DNA of 64,000 nt from Isoetes taiwanensis (taxonomy: Eukaryota; Streptophyta; Lycopodiopsida; Isoetales; Isoetaceae): contig JAJEKV010000077.1 of NCBI GenBank assembly GCA_021234155.1, forward strand, positions 1,597,012-1,661,011, read 5' to 3'. A program made the position numbers and the translations under genes. Each line of letters begins with the position of its first letter. The first letter of the stretch is position 1. This document shows, piece after piece, positions 33,299-46,556 of this stretch. The notes beneath the pieces were generated by a model. It was given only the letters and a program-made list of their open reading frames with translations, searched no databases and was not told the origin of the DNA.

Positions 33299-35930
33299 AT
33301 GGAGGAACAAGAAGGTGAGAATCATGCACAAGTGCAACAAGGAAATAGTAGGCCAAGGAGTCATTGTGCTAGCAGATCCCCGTCAAGTCAAGTAATGATG
33401 AAAGGCTAGGGGAAGACAATATTGGTATTGCAATTTCGATGTTGGAAGACAACCGAAAGGTAAAGGTTTGGGTGACAAGGAATGTTTTGGTTGTGTCAAG
33501 CAATTGGAGGTTCCTTGCATCATGGCATGGCCTATAAGTAGTGTTCAATTTGTGGAGGATTATATTTTTCCGTGAGCCCGAGGTTGTTGGGGACAATGAT
33601 TGTCTTGATATTGATCCATTGGCAGCTTGGAACTCTAAACCTAGGGCAAAAGGGGAGAAGTATCAGTTGCCGACATTATCCTAGCAAAAGAGCCAAGTTG
33701 ATTAGTGACACCAAACGGAGACAATGGTGAAGGTTAGGGGCCCGGGATTGTTGTTGAGTGATTGTATGCAATTTCTTCACAATAGAACAATTGGTGGAAG
33801 CAAGAGCCACTTTTCAAGAGTACACCGCTGATGAGAGGAGGACCTACATGTACACAATCTTCGAGCATGCACTTCAAGATGAAAGAAACCCAAACAGAAA
33901 AAGATACCCTTTGCTAGGGCAAATGGATATGTGCAAAAGCATGGCGTAGTATCCATGCAATTCCAACTTCTTCATGGCATAATTGGCAAAAAAAAAGCAA
34001 AGAGGGGAAATCGTGGATTGCTTTTACATGGAAATAATGGTTTGTTGAGACCAATAGCCTAGGACCCTGGCTGCCGTGAGATATTTGAAAATATATTGAT
34101 TTCAATGCAGTCTATGCCACACAAAAAAAGTATAAGGGATGAAAAGGGAAGAGCAAATTGTTGAGAAAAGGTTGCCATCACATTGTACTCAAAAAGAGTA
34201 TTTTGAAGAAGTGAATTTCTACTTCGAGAATTGGGAATTCTTCCAATATCCCAACCTAGCTTTAGTAGGTTATGGAAGAAGCATTTCAATCATGTCACCA
34301 TAGCAACTTCAAACAACTTTGCAAAGTGCAATTTATGTGCTAAGTTGAAGGAGACTCTTGATAAGACCGTGCAACCTAGTCAAAGGGCTAGGATAAGGGA
34401 GCATATGAAGGACCATATGACTCCACCAACTATCATGTAGATCATGTTATTGGATGTGGAGGACTTTATCCAGCATTGGAACCCAATAACTATTTATGTA
34501 TTATACATGACAAGATGGACCAAAGAAAAGACTTGTCTTCCACAATTCAAGTACATACCAAAGTCATGTGGAAGATCATACCCTTTACGATCTCAATGAC
34601 CAGGGCAATCTTGCATGGGCGTAATCAAACCTACTATGGCCATTTTAGTTTGGAGTTGTGGAGTGATGGTCCGCATTTTCATATTGGGAGTATCATGAGG
34701 TGTTTGAGAAACTATGAAAATGGATACAATGGTCACCTCCAGACCTTACAAAGCAGCCAGGCACTACATAGAGCATTGTTAGATGGAAACCCTAACAATA
34801 TTGAAAAGTTCAAAGAAGGCAAGGTTTAGGAAGCATGGGTCTAATGAACATGTTGGAGCTTCAACTTCACGCATAAAACCTCAAGATCTACCCAAAAGGT
34901 TTCTCTTGCAACTTGATAATTGTGCCGGCCAAAATAAGAACAGTGGATGTTTTCTTCCTATCCTACTTAACAAATGGGGGGATATTTGAAAGAGTTAATT
35001 TAGGGTTTCTATGCCCATACCCATGAGGATGTGGATGCATTATTTGGCAAATATAGTTGTATACCTCAAGCAAAGAAACAAAGGACCAACTTTCCTAGGC
35101 TAATGGAAATCTTGCATGAATGCACTACTCCAAACCCTATAGCTTCTCTCATAGAAGAAGTGCCCGATTGGAAGAGCTTTGTGGATGGTTATACATTGGA
35201 TCTTGAAGGTCATTCCAGCCCCGCAGCTTCACTTTTTGGGTGAGAGATGGGATTCCAATCTTCCAATGGAAGATGAGACCCTTCAGAGGATGAGTGGAGA
35301 GGAGGGGAGGAAATATGGCGAGATGAGAATGGCAAGCCTATGATACCTCTAGGTCAACCAAAAGCTTTAAAACCCATCAAGAAGTGAAGCAATTGGGATT
35401 GACTAAGGAAGGAATCCAAGACTATATAAAGCATTGGCAAAACCAATCCAGATGACACCAACCGCCCTTGGTGGCTTACCGGAAGAAGGTGATTAACCCG
35501 TTGGGGAGATAGACACATCCCGTCGATGAATTGAAAGAAGGGTGGTTGCCTAAAACTAGGTGGAAGACCTTAGCAGTGTGCCGAGGATTTTGATGACACC
35601 GTAGGCAGCATTCGCAAGCAATATGCCCCTCCTCCTTCCTCGACAAACACTATGTTGGTCCCAAGAACAATAGGCCAAAGTTTCTAGGCATGGATGCTTA
35701 TGAACCTTCCACCACTTGGAATGCCACCAATTTGTGGTAGTAAAGCCATCAGATTTAGATACATATCCAAAGGTGGTTGGGGTTCACTATCTCCGATATT
35801 TGCAAAGAAGAAGGTAATATTAACTTCAACCATGTATGTGGAATGGTGGTGTCCAAAGGCATCGCTTGACCAACGACGGAGCAAAGAAAGGTACTCGATT
35901 GTTGGACAAAGAAATGGATTGGCTGGTTGC
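33299..35930 (+). pseudogene. P, unit A: DUF7869-type protein gene, truncated
   Basis: Start ATG 33299 (MEEQEGENHAQVQQGN). Plus-strand segments in changing frames: TIEQLVEARATFQEY (33785), SRLWKKHFNHV and FAKCNLCAKLKETLD (34265-34360), YLCIIHDKMDQRKD (34495), then LLQLDNCAGQNKNSG (34905) and HTHEDVDALFGKYS (35015). The order C..C..LK, D.MDQ.K, LDN..GQNKN and HTHEDVDALF is how I remember the eukaryotic DUF7869 family, which is often found in repetitive genes and may be transposase-related; its function is not established. The copy is broken by frameshifts, and its last ~50 codons are lost at the duplication boundary near 35918. Segments after HTHED (PDWKSFVDGYTLDLEGHSS, 35160) are also preserved. 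Confidence 0.75.
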
Positions 35931-35939
35931 TAACCTTTA

Positions 35940-36709
35940 TAGACATACCTATAATTAACGCGGAGCCCTCAGTGTATAAGCCCCTGACTCGGCCCCATTT
36001 CCGGTGAGAAAGGATCTCTGGTCTAACCTGGCCACGGACCGCCATGCAAAAGGACTTCAAACCATGGGTAGCTTTAATCCTACCACCCTTCATCACTACT
36101 TTCCTCAATGATCGTGTTCCTTCCATGGCCACTTCCCGCATCGCGATACACACTGTGAATACATAGTGATCGCTGTGTTGAAACCCTGCTACCGACAAGT
36201 CAATACCACCTAACTTCATCCATAATGCAGCTTAGTATCATTATTCTTTGTGTTGAAACTCAATCGCCTATATGGCGTGTTGATTAATTTCTCTCCTGGC
36301 TACATGCCTCGGGCTAAATTTACAATGGCTCTATCCTCTTGGAGTTGTTCTACCGTATCAAATTAATGGTATCCAACCATTGTTGTATAGTCATCTCCTT
36401 CTAGGTATCTAGATATAGTTAGCAAGTGTTTCGAACCATTACTTTTAGTGCCTAAAAGTCATTAAGTTCCACAAATGAACTTACATATTCCAAGGGATTA
36501 TGTGAATATCCCAAATGATGTAAGATGACTTCCAAAGACCTCCCCTCAAGAGAGGCCCTTCTATTAGAAAAAGATTCTCGGGTGAATCTAATCCACCATG
36601 TTGTCCTAGGAAAATGGAAAGTCTTCCCTAAGCCACACAAAATGTTTAAAGAGTTTTTCAAATTCTTGTCGCTTTTCATAAGTCTATCTTGCATATTAGC
36701 AAAGACCAC
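35940..36709 (-). pseudogene. M4, unit B
   Basis: Counterpart of the unit A stretch. Two frames: 36709-36452 (85 aa, with GYSHNPLEYVSSFVELN) and 36219-35755 (with VCIAMREVAMEG and KGGRIKATHGLK). The second runs across the unit junction into the end of unit A, so its C-terminal half is antisense to the P gene and not real. Function unknown. Confidence 0.3.
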
Positions 36710-38734
36710 CTTCTGCGTTAGATAATAACCTTCCCATCTAGGTTACAAGTATCAACAAGCGTCCTTCCTTTCTTTCTTCAATACGTTTTCTACGTCTATG
36801 GTCAATTTTCACACAGTCCCGCCCTTCCACGTGATAACATATAGAATTCACCCTTTGGTTGTGGCTTTTATCCGTAGGGTCACCAATTCATTTACTTTTT
36901 AGGTATTCTTTAACCATCTTGTGGGTCTTCTACGCTATTATATGCCATAAGATATAACAATTTATGTCCGTTGCTTCCAAACCCCATCAAGTGATATTCC
37001 AATGACTTGCATCCTCATCTAAGCCATAATCATCATGGCCTAAGTTAGCGAGAAAGTGAGCCTTTAATCGCATGAATCAGAAAGTTACCTCAAGTCACTG
37101 TGGTGTCACGCTTTTCATTTTGTGAGTCCTCCTAAAATACCCACGCTTGATATAACCCGTGCTTGTATCGATGTTCGAAAACTCAGATATTCTAACTTAC
37201 ACCCCATGTAACCCCATGGCGCTTCACCTCATCCGACGAGTATGGATCAGCGTGGAGACCCCAATGCAAGTCTATACACGACGATCTGGAGCCCCCAGTT
37301 GGTAACGCTTATTCGCTACCCATTTGGAACTTGTGTACCATTGTAACTGGCTCAACCTCCCATCATCTGAAGTTTCATCATTGCCCGTTGGTATTTGGCT
37401 TCAGTAACAACTACAACATCCTACCTTAGCATGCATAAAATCATCGTTCAAAATATCCTGTACATACTAATCCTATTTAGATAATACCCTGATATGTAAG
37501 GGGCTCATGTTGGTATGCAAGACGGGTTCCATCCTCCGATGGCATCTATACATCCTCAATTTCCCATGGCATTATCTAAAAACTAAAGACAATGTATTTG
37601 ATATATACAAATTTTGGGAAGTTGTTCTGAATCATGACTTAATTGGCACCACCCCATTGCTCAATTCCACATATCTTAGATCCATAAAAAAGACTTCGGG
37701 ACATGTATATAAAAGATATATTTGCTTCTCAGATTTTGAAATTACATTACTTTGTTATGGTAATGTCTAGGAATAATTAGAAGCATCCATTACTCTTATT
37801 CTCAAGCTAAATAAAATGAATTTGTGTAAAAGATGTTAATCATCCCAAATGCATAAATCAAGGGCAGCAACTGAAAACCGGTCAAGCTCTCAACGCCATA
37901 ACATGAATTGAACTCACCATATCTCGCAAAGAGTTGCTAAAACTTTAACACTAGGGGAGGTCGTGATGGACTAGAAATGAATCCATTTTGCGATTCACTT
38001 TAAAATTCATATAAAATCAATGGTACAAAATAGGAGTTCATATGGCGCCGAGGTCCACTATAAAATGCCTAAAATATATATACCTCATTCTTGTAAGTTA
38101 AGTGCTTTAGCAAACTCGTGGGGGTCATACCAAAAAAGCTTCATGTTTACATAAAAAGTCAAACTGCCTTTACAAAACGATTTTTTCAATTTTTTTTGAT
38201 TACCATGATATTTTTCAAAATTAGATAGGGAAAAACTAAGGACAAAAATCCATATGTCAATCCTCAATTTCGTGGAAGAAAGATAGGGCCATTCAAACAT
38301 GATGTAACCATCATCCAATTAAATTGGGATTATGTCAACCCAAAATCACGCCAACCCCGCTATTGTCTTCTGGGGTTTTGTTTTTTTTTTAATCTTTTTT
38401 TTTGACTTCAAAAAATAACATAAGTTGCGATTCACGGGTGACTTTTCATATATGCCAATTGAAATATGCGTAAATGAAGAGCAAGTTGCTAACATAGATG
38501 AGACAAATATTGCTTGCTCAATAGATGATAATATTAGGTTTGATAATAACAAATTGCATTATTTTATAGGCAATTCCGCATCAAATTATCGATACATGGC
38601 ACAAAATATCATACAAAAATATCATCATATATTCCAATAAAACATTAAGGGATCAATCCATGTTTTTTTCCATTTAACAAGGTGTGGTTCCATGTCACTG
38701 CTCTCATCCAGCTCTCGGTACCACCTAACACTTC

Positions 38735-41700
38735 ACCCAATCACATCCCATAGCCAAATTATGCATAATAGACACAACTTCACCGTAAAAATCATCTCGG
38801 TCCCAAAGTTTTGATCGTAGATGATGGTGGATTCGTGTGGCCCGTTTTGATTGTAGAAGCATTTGAGAGCATCATCCCACTATGATTATATCATCCTTAT
38901 TCTCGATACCAAGTTCGGCCCATCATGTTAAGTTACCAAGTGTTTGATGAAGGATATTTCAGTTCTGGGTTGATCCTTGGGATTTAGAGTGAACTCCACA
39001 TTTGTTCCGATCCCGTGGTCAACCACCCCCACGCATTTCAAAGTGGCTCTTGTAAAAGTATCCTCGATGTTCCTAGTTCCATGGATGACCAAATACCAAC
39101 TCGAAATAACCTCAATGCCCTGGCTCAGTATCCTTCCATGCGCGATAGATCCACTTGCGTTTGTTCCAACGGTGTCCTGGCGAAACTGCTTCAGCCACTT
39201 TATTTTCTAAAAGTCTCCGTGGTAAAGGACCTCGCTTAGGCCTTTAACACTACAACCTTCTTAGAAACGCAATGGAAGCTAAAACATCAAACATGTATCC
39301 TAACAAGAAGATACTTATAACATAAACACACAAACGCGCGCTGCTTGATTTAGTCATAACTAAATCGCTACTTTCTACAAGATCGAAGCTGACAACGAAA
39401 TAATCGGGGCACTTTGGCGTGGATTTAATTCAAAGTGTAATACAAATTAAATCTGCCGCCAGGGCGCTATTTCGCAAGGGCAAGCTATAATTTATCATCT
39501 TCAGCCATTGCCACACTTCCACACATATTCTCTCTCCGCCAATTTTTTAAATTTTCGCCTTCTGATCAAGGTTAGGAATTGTTATTTTCTATTAGTTCCA
39601 TATTCTTCATAACTCAATGATATATTATTTTTACTATTGAATGAAACTCCCAGAATCAGTTTTGAGTTTCGCTATTTCTTGTATTTTCTTGGCTTCTTCC
39701 TCACAATTATTTCATTGTTAACTGAATCTACTCTATTGTTGCTTGTATCAATTCGCGAATGTGGGCAAGGATATTCCTAAGTTCGCCACAATGTGACTTT
39801 GAGCAAACCAGCTTAGCAAATTATTTGTTCATTACCGCTTCCTTATCAAATAATACAGTTCCTCTCCAGATAAATAAACATCCACTTTCGAATTCGACAA
39901 GTCTAATAGACTTTGATCATTGTAGCTGATTTCAAAGTTGCCATAAGGGCCTTTAGGAGACTTGGTAAGCACATGCATGAGGAAATGGTTCAAGAAAATC
40001 TTTGGTCACGAACACTACAAAGCAAAGACATCTTCTGCACCCATAAGAGCCTCCTGCAATATAACTCCTTAAATATTAGAAGCAAGCAATGAATTGAGCA
40101 AATGCCTCTGACGAGGTGTACCCATGACGGGAAACTTACTTTCATTTTAAGGGTCTTTCCTGCTTTGTAGCTCGTATTTGATTTCCCCAATTTTAGGAGG
40201 GTCCCTTACATCCTCATCCTCTTCCTACTCCATCCCTTGCTCGACCGATCCCGATCCATGGAAAGAATATAGTTCTTAAAACCGATCATCTAGAAGAAAA
40301 CATTCCCATGCAATCGCCATTGTCACCCTTACCCTTAGCAATACTATATCTCTGCTCACAAAGATGGATATCATAAGAAAGATCAAGAGGCCATCTCCAG
40401 CTCTGCTCATACTTCATTATCCTTGTCAATTTGGTGGCTAGCATCCCTCCCTAATAACTTTCGAGGCACCACCATGAGCAAAGCAGACAGTGCATGCATG
40501 TGACTCACCTCAAGGACAAACGTATGACAATAGTGGAAGGAATCTCCCACTGTCAACCTGAGGCTGTACCGGTAAAGAAGCCACCGTAGTCTTCCTCGTT
40601 CATGCCTATCTCCTCTCCATTCAAACACAAAGAGTGATATATTTTACGGTTGAACTGCAAGAGACTCTAAAAACGTACCGGAGACTCTAACATCGGACAA
40701 AGGCTGCCTTCTCCAAGAATCTTCTTCACAAGGGCCACTTTTCTTCCTCAACTCAACAAGAGACTAGGGGTAGAGTCCCCCAGTATGTTTTGTATTTTAG
40801 CCTTCCAATTTTTAGAAGTCCTTCGACCGGTATCATTTAACTTCTGATGTCACTGGCCATCACCTGTGATTGTCCAGCAATCCACCCCTGCATAATGCCA
40901 AGCATCCCCGGAGGCCTTTGTAACTCAAATTACACCGACTTACTAATGTATATCCTTATATGACCGGTAGATCATCTAAGGACATCCTATCCTTGGTGAA
41001 AAAGCACCCTTCTTGTATAAGACTTCCTTCTTAAGCACTCGGCCCCAACCCAAATGGTCCCAGCCAGTCGTTCCAGCCCTGAGTCTCTTCTCATCTCCGT
41101 CAAGCATTCAAGTCAAAGATATGCTTCGCATCAACAGGAGGCACTCCTACCTCCATAGTATCTGCAGCTTCCCTTTGTGCATAAGCAATCCCAGAATTCA
41201 TTCCACTCTGAGCCATACTGCTCCTTACAAACATAATCTTATACGAGTCTCCGTTGGGTCCCGACCAATATGAGCTTTCAGAAGGATCCGCAATGTCATC
41301 ACCACCTTTTTTCTTGATTCTTCTTGCGCCTCTTCTTCTCCTCAGAGTAATTGTCTGCATGAGTCCGGGCCTCCAGCAGCTTGAATGCTCCTCGTACTGA
41401 CCCGCTCTGGGTTCGCGGGCAATGGGCAGCCATATTCCAACGACCCGATTTCGGCGCGGAAGTAGCTTAAGTTCTCAACGTATGGACTGCAATAGTACGA
41501 CATATCGAATCAAAGATCATAGAATAGAAACACGTTACTCTGAATAGAATTGATGAAGAGAAAAATCACCGCGTGAAAATGAATAAAGTTGATTATCGTA
41601 TTTACAGGCGCAAAGAATCAAATATCCACGCCAGCGCAGTTAACATCGAACATGATGTGTTTTCAAACTCAATTGCTGATTTGAAAAACACGTAAGTGTG

Positions 41701-43491
41701 AATTCTAATGACTAAAACACGCCGGCGCAGAATTGGTTTGATTTGAAAAAGCACCGGCGCGAACAATACAATTTTATGAAACCAAAGTTGATTACCTTTT
41801 GTATAGAAATGTCTTCCCATTTCATTCAAAGTTGCACTAATCTCTGTACCTAAATCAAGTTGAAGCATTGGCATCCAAGATACGACATTACACCTCCTAT
41901 ACGCGATAGTGATTGTAGAACACTTTTTGGCCTTTTGTTCTCGTCACCGATGATGGCCTTTTTGTGCCTCAACGGAATGTCGCCTACGATGATGACATAT
42001 TTAATATCATCACTTGATACATAGCTCTCGGACGTTTCTCATTCAATACGCAGCTTGTTCGAGATCATATCCCAAGGTAGCACATCCGTCGGGTATAGGC
42101 ATTTGACCGGATTACTAATCATAGTTCAACAAATCTCCCATGGTATGTCTTGGATCATATCTCCTCGCTAACATAAATGGAGCTTGGTGAACGGATGAGG
42201 GACTTCACATGGATCGCAAAAGTTTCCATAAGACCCAATGGATAATGGTCGCAAGATTTATTCAAATTTCTCCTTGTCTATGGCCTCAGCTCGCTACGAC
42301 TCCCATTCCGTTTCCATTCTCAAAATAAGCCCATGCCTTCACAATCGCAGTTGAACATTCTTCCTAGATCTAGACCCTTTGTAGCTTTCAAGCCGCCTAA
42401 TTCTAGCTTGTCGCAAATAGTGACTTGGGTGCCTGGGCTTTAGTGAACATGCCTCACGCACCGTAACCCCTGCGTCAGATATCACAGAATCGCTACATTT
42501 TCCGGTTGGCCAACCATACTTAAAAATGATGTCCACCGCTCACATCCGTCTCATGAACGATCCCTGTATAAAGAGCCTCAAGGTTGAGTAAGTCCGAGCA
42601 GATCTTCTTCTGCTTCTGTAATCTCCAAGAGAATTTGCAGTTGGTGTCATCCTCTTCACAAGAGATTGTGGGATCCCTTGTTTGGCCATCTTGTTCCGCC
42701 TTTTCCTCGAGGAAGAGAGTTGTCAGCTTGCCATTTATTCCTGGCAAGGTCAACGTACTCACTCGGCACCCTCGTCCATTTCCTCTTCAGCAAAGTAATG
42801 CGGTGGTTTGCTTTATAAGAATCTACCCTTCATCATCTAAGGTGAGATCATATGGTACCGATCCGGTCGCTCCGCCTCTTGCTTTCTTGGCCGGGATTAG
42901 AACCCGGATTAGTAGGGTTTTCTTCCTCCCAGAGCACCGAAAATGAAGATGAGCACTTTTAGAATTTTTCGTGAACAAGAGATCACGCTTTGGCGGCATT
43001 TAAACCTAAATTAGTACAAATCACGCTTGGCATTGGTATCTCCTATTATTGACCATGCTAAGCAATTTGAAACTAAATTATTTTGCATCCACATTTTTAA
43101 GCTACATACCCTTCATGAATCCATATTTCACACTATTTAACCTCATTGAACATTGCTATCTCCAACTGCCTAACACCGCTATATTCTATATATAAAAAAA
43201 GAGCAAAATTATGTTCTTTACAATCGTGAAAGCATTAACCGGATGTTAATACTTAAAATTCATGCAAAGCATAATAACTCAAACTCATGCAAAGCATATT
43301 AAGTGGAAATATCTCAAATTCATGCAAGCATAATACTTCCACACGCGGTGTATTCCGTGGGCAAATTAAATACCTTGAATAGGGTTCTCGTATTCTCGAT
43401 CAACGCCCTCCAAACTTGAGAAGAGCCGGGTTTAGAGATTCCTCTTCCACCTTCCTCGGCCCCACCGCCGACCTCGATTTTTAGAAGACAT
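38735..43491 (-). pseudogene. M1, unit B
   Basis: Counterpart of unit A M1, start ATG at 43491 (MSSKNRG...), same TTCAAG|GTATTT donor. It retains PYDLTLDDEG (about 42850), the KYVII segment (about 41990, with GGQH damaged by indels), GNFEI and DLSNSKVDV (about 39900), and ISATLNEMGRHFYTKGNQ (about 41820). The indels fall at different places from those in unit A, and each unit is open where the other is broken. That pattern fits sequencing error or independent decay, not a shared ancestral lesion. Confidence 0.45.
41530..41770. repeat. CACGC..GCGTG palindrome cluster, unit B
   Basis: Same intron as in unit A. Examples are 'cacgccggcgcag' near 41720 and 'cacgccagcgcag' near 41627. The arms are recognisable but each centre or arm is changed relative to unit A, while the AT-rich spacers match. 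Confidence 0.6.
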
Positions 43492-43959
43492 CTCCGGAGT
43501 CGCTTAGTAACAGAGTCGGAAGGTCGCCGGATCTGACACGCCGAAATGCTCAAGAAATAGCTTTTTCTACCTGGTACGAGAAATAGAGAAATTTGAATTT
43601 CAAGAAAACACAAAATGCGTTTGATATTCTTGACACATACAAATAATAATGACGAAGACCGGCCCCACGACTTCTTTTCATTAAGTTTTTAAAACCAATC
43701 TACCCAAAAGTATCCCACCAAATTTATCCCGGGCCTTAAACGTAGTTAACCTAATCTTTCTTCTAATTGGAATTTTTCCCCATCGCCAGAAGTTTCCATA
43801 GCCTTCAGCTTCTCAAATCAGCTTTCTCAAGAATGGCTACGTAATTGGCGTACTCATCTCATTCCAATAGCTTGAACATTAATTTCCAATAGTAGGTGTC
43901 CTAATAGCAATTTTCTCGCAAAGGTCGGAAGGAATGTTTCATGTTAACTACAAATCGAA

Positions 43960-44923
43960 AAGGAAAGTAGGATTATGCAAGATCGACTCCATCGATCCGA
44001 TTTGAACCGGCCATGGAATTCCGGCCGCATATGTCCGAAAGTTACAGTGATTAATGCTGCGCTATGGATGAAGCTTTACCTCGCAGACACCCCCGGGGGA
44101 TACGGTTGGAGAAAGTGTTGGAACATTTGTTGCATGGCCAAGAAACCGCTTAAAAAGGTATGTAACATGTATTACATTGTAGAAATATAGAAGTAGACAA
44201 AATTTGTTGTATTCATTGGAAAAAGATTACAATTGTATATAATCTCGATAAACCGGATAAACCCGCACAAAATCCCTGACTATTGCTTCAAGCCCGCCCA
44301 TCGAGTAGCCGGGCTATCGATATCCCATTTCCATTGTGGCATAGTGAATTTTTTCTCGTAAAACCCCAAAGAAAAACACCAGGCTCTAGCCCACCACCCC
44401 CAGCCCACTTCCACCTCCCTCGCTTCCCTCCTCCCCGCCCGCCTCCCCTCGCCCATTGGTTGAACCTCCAATGCATCGTGATAACCTACTTTAGTGGTTC
44501 CATTGGTTGAGCCATCTCCATTGCATCGTATAACGTGGTAGTGGTTCGTGTTGGGGCATCCGGCATAGAGGCTAACCACTAAGAAACGTTAGCCCTCATT
44601 TTGAATCTCGAAATGACGGATGCTAGATTCACTCTCGATCAATGCATGTAATACTACATTCTCGGTGATTAGATAAGAGGGCGAAGCCCGGCGGCGAAGG
44701 GCCCCAGAGCCCGTGATCTATCATTGCCCCAAGGCCGCCATCATCATTACTTGATCCAAGTACCTGTGGGTTGCAAGATCGGTGCTCCACCGAATGCTCT
44801 GGCCATGCGCTCAACCTGACCGAGATTGGAGCCTAAACCGAGCCGGGCCGCAGGGGATTGCCGGCCCAAATGTAATTCCAATCCATCTTCGGCCACCAAC
44901 CGTGATTAATGTAACCCCGGCAT
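43960..44923 (-). pseudogene. M2, unit B
   Basis: Counterpart of unit A M2, ATG at 44923, with SVEHRSCNPQ near 44780 and LAMQQMFQHFLQ near 44135 after the same TTTTTA(AG)CGGTTTCTTGG acceptor context. The first exon is broken after few residues by indels at C/G-rich sites. Encoded product unknown. Confidence 0.35.
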
Positions 44924-45830
44924 CTATCAATAGGAAGTGAGCTTGAGTATCGGTATTCACCGGGCGCGTTATATTTCTTTATTTATAAACTTAGAAATTA
45001 AGAGACACGCCTGTTTTAGCGTAAAAAGTTGAAAGTAGGGATACAATTGTTTGCCGCCGCCGCGCTAAACCGCTATATAGGAAAACTATACACGCTTCTG
45101 CGTATTCGAAGAAATGCGGTAAATAATTGCCCGCCTTTATCTATTTACTTATCTATCCGCAGACAGTTTTTTTCTCCTCTCCTCCGAATGCATGCCGAAA
45201 GCAGTATTCATGTTGAAGGCTAAGGTTACCCTAAAACACGACAGCGTGTTTCAAATATTATCTTTCGTATTTTTCTAATGCTTTTACTACACTTATTCAT
45301 ATTAGAAACTTGCATGCAATAGCATGATTAATTCAGAAGAGAAACTAAGAATTTACTGAACAAAGAAGCGCATGAAGTTTATAAAAACTATTCTCGGGTT
45401 TTTTCATAAACATCATCCGCTTCCTCTCCGAAAGCAAATGCAAAAGCTTGTCTTCTTGGATTAAACCCGCCATTGAGATGCAACTTAAAACTAAATGAAA
45501 ACTAACCTTGAGTTCTCGAGGCTGGAAGGATTCAAGAACCCGAGGACTATGCTTGTGGTTTTAATTCGAGGCTTTTCGATTCAAGCAGACCTTAGTCCTC
45601 TCCGCTTTTGGTTTTAATTGAAGTCCCCGGGATTTCCTCATACGATGCTACCGTAACAAAAAGCCATGAAGTCTTTAGTAAGTTAGAATTGCCGAAACCA
45701 AACATCTAACATTGATGAATATAAATCTGCCACCAAGATTTCGGACGGGCGGATCCAAACACACGCAGGTTTAAACCGCAAATCGTATGAAGGAAGGAAG
45801 AAAATATAGGAACTTTGAGAGCGAAAAATG

Positions 45831-45841
45831 GATTTATATAG
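45831..45841 (-). promoter_or_regulatory. TATA-box promoter upstream of M2, unit B
   Basis: Same CTATATAAATC on the minus strand as in unit A, with the matching upstream module at 45842-45920. Confidence 0.6.
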
Positions 45842-46556
45842 GCACAATTAGAAAAAAGTTAGCGAATAATTGATTGCTTGAATTAACACCGGGCGCATCG
45901 GCCTTCCCTACATTACGACATGTATATGGTATATATGGAGAATATTGCATTTCATGCAATAAATTCTCACTCAAGATTTTATTCCATTTATTGCATTCAA
46001 AAATAGAATTTAGAAATTTTATATAGGCTAAATTAAAAATGATTTTAAAGGCAAAATTATGAAGGCTAAAAATGACTTGTAAGGTTGGGGAATTGTTTAG
46101 GTCGATAGGAAAATTTCCTATGGTTACCGTGGATGAATCAAAGATTTCTCATGTGGTTGATTTATAGTGTTCCCTAGACTTTGTTGAGACAAAATTTTGC
46201 AGATACAAAATTCTAGAGAGACAAAATTTTAGAGAAAAACAGCTTTTGGAGCCAAAATAATTGAGAATACAAATTGATTTTATCCAAAAAATTTATGTAC
46301 GTAAAAAACCGCTTTGAAGAAAACCGCTTGAAGAGAAAGTTTATGAAGAAAACCGCTTGATTTCATTAAAAAAGAAATGTACAGATGCCCGGCTTTGAAG
46401 CAGCTGTCCGGCGGCTTTTCACACACAATTTACGAAAAAAAATGCCCTGAGGTGTCCAAAAAAAGAATGGAAACAAAAAATGGGTCGCCTGATCTGTATC
46501 ACTCTTCCCACGCAACAAAGAAAGAAGAAAGAAAGGTGTTAGAAAAGAAAGAAAGG

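Larger units (their letters stand above)
21436..35918. repeat. Unit A of a 14.4-kb head-to-tail tandem duplication
   Basis: Runs colinear with unit B from 'taacctttatagacata' (21436 / 35931) to 'ggacaaagaaatgga' (35918 / 50266). The offset falls gradually from about 14.49 to 14.35 kb because B has more small deletions. The unit holds, left to right, decayed coding M4 (minus), M1 (minus), M2 (minus), M3 (minus) and P (plus). The P gene is cut at the right end of unit A, and 12 bp (35919-35930) separate the units. Confidence 0.95.
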
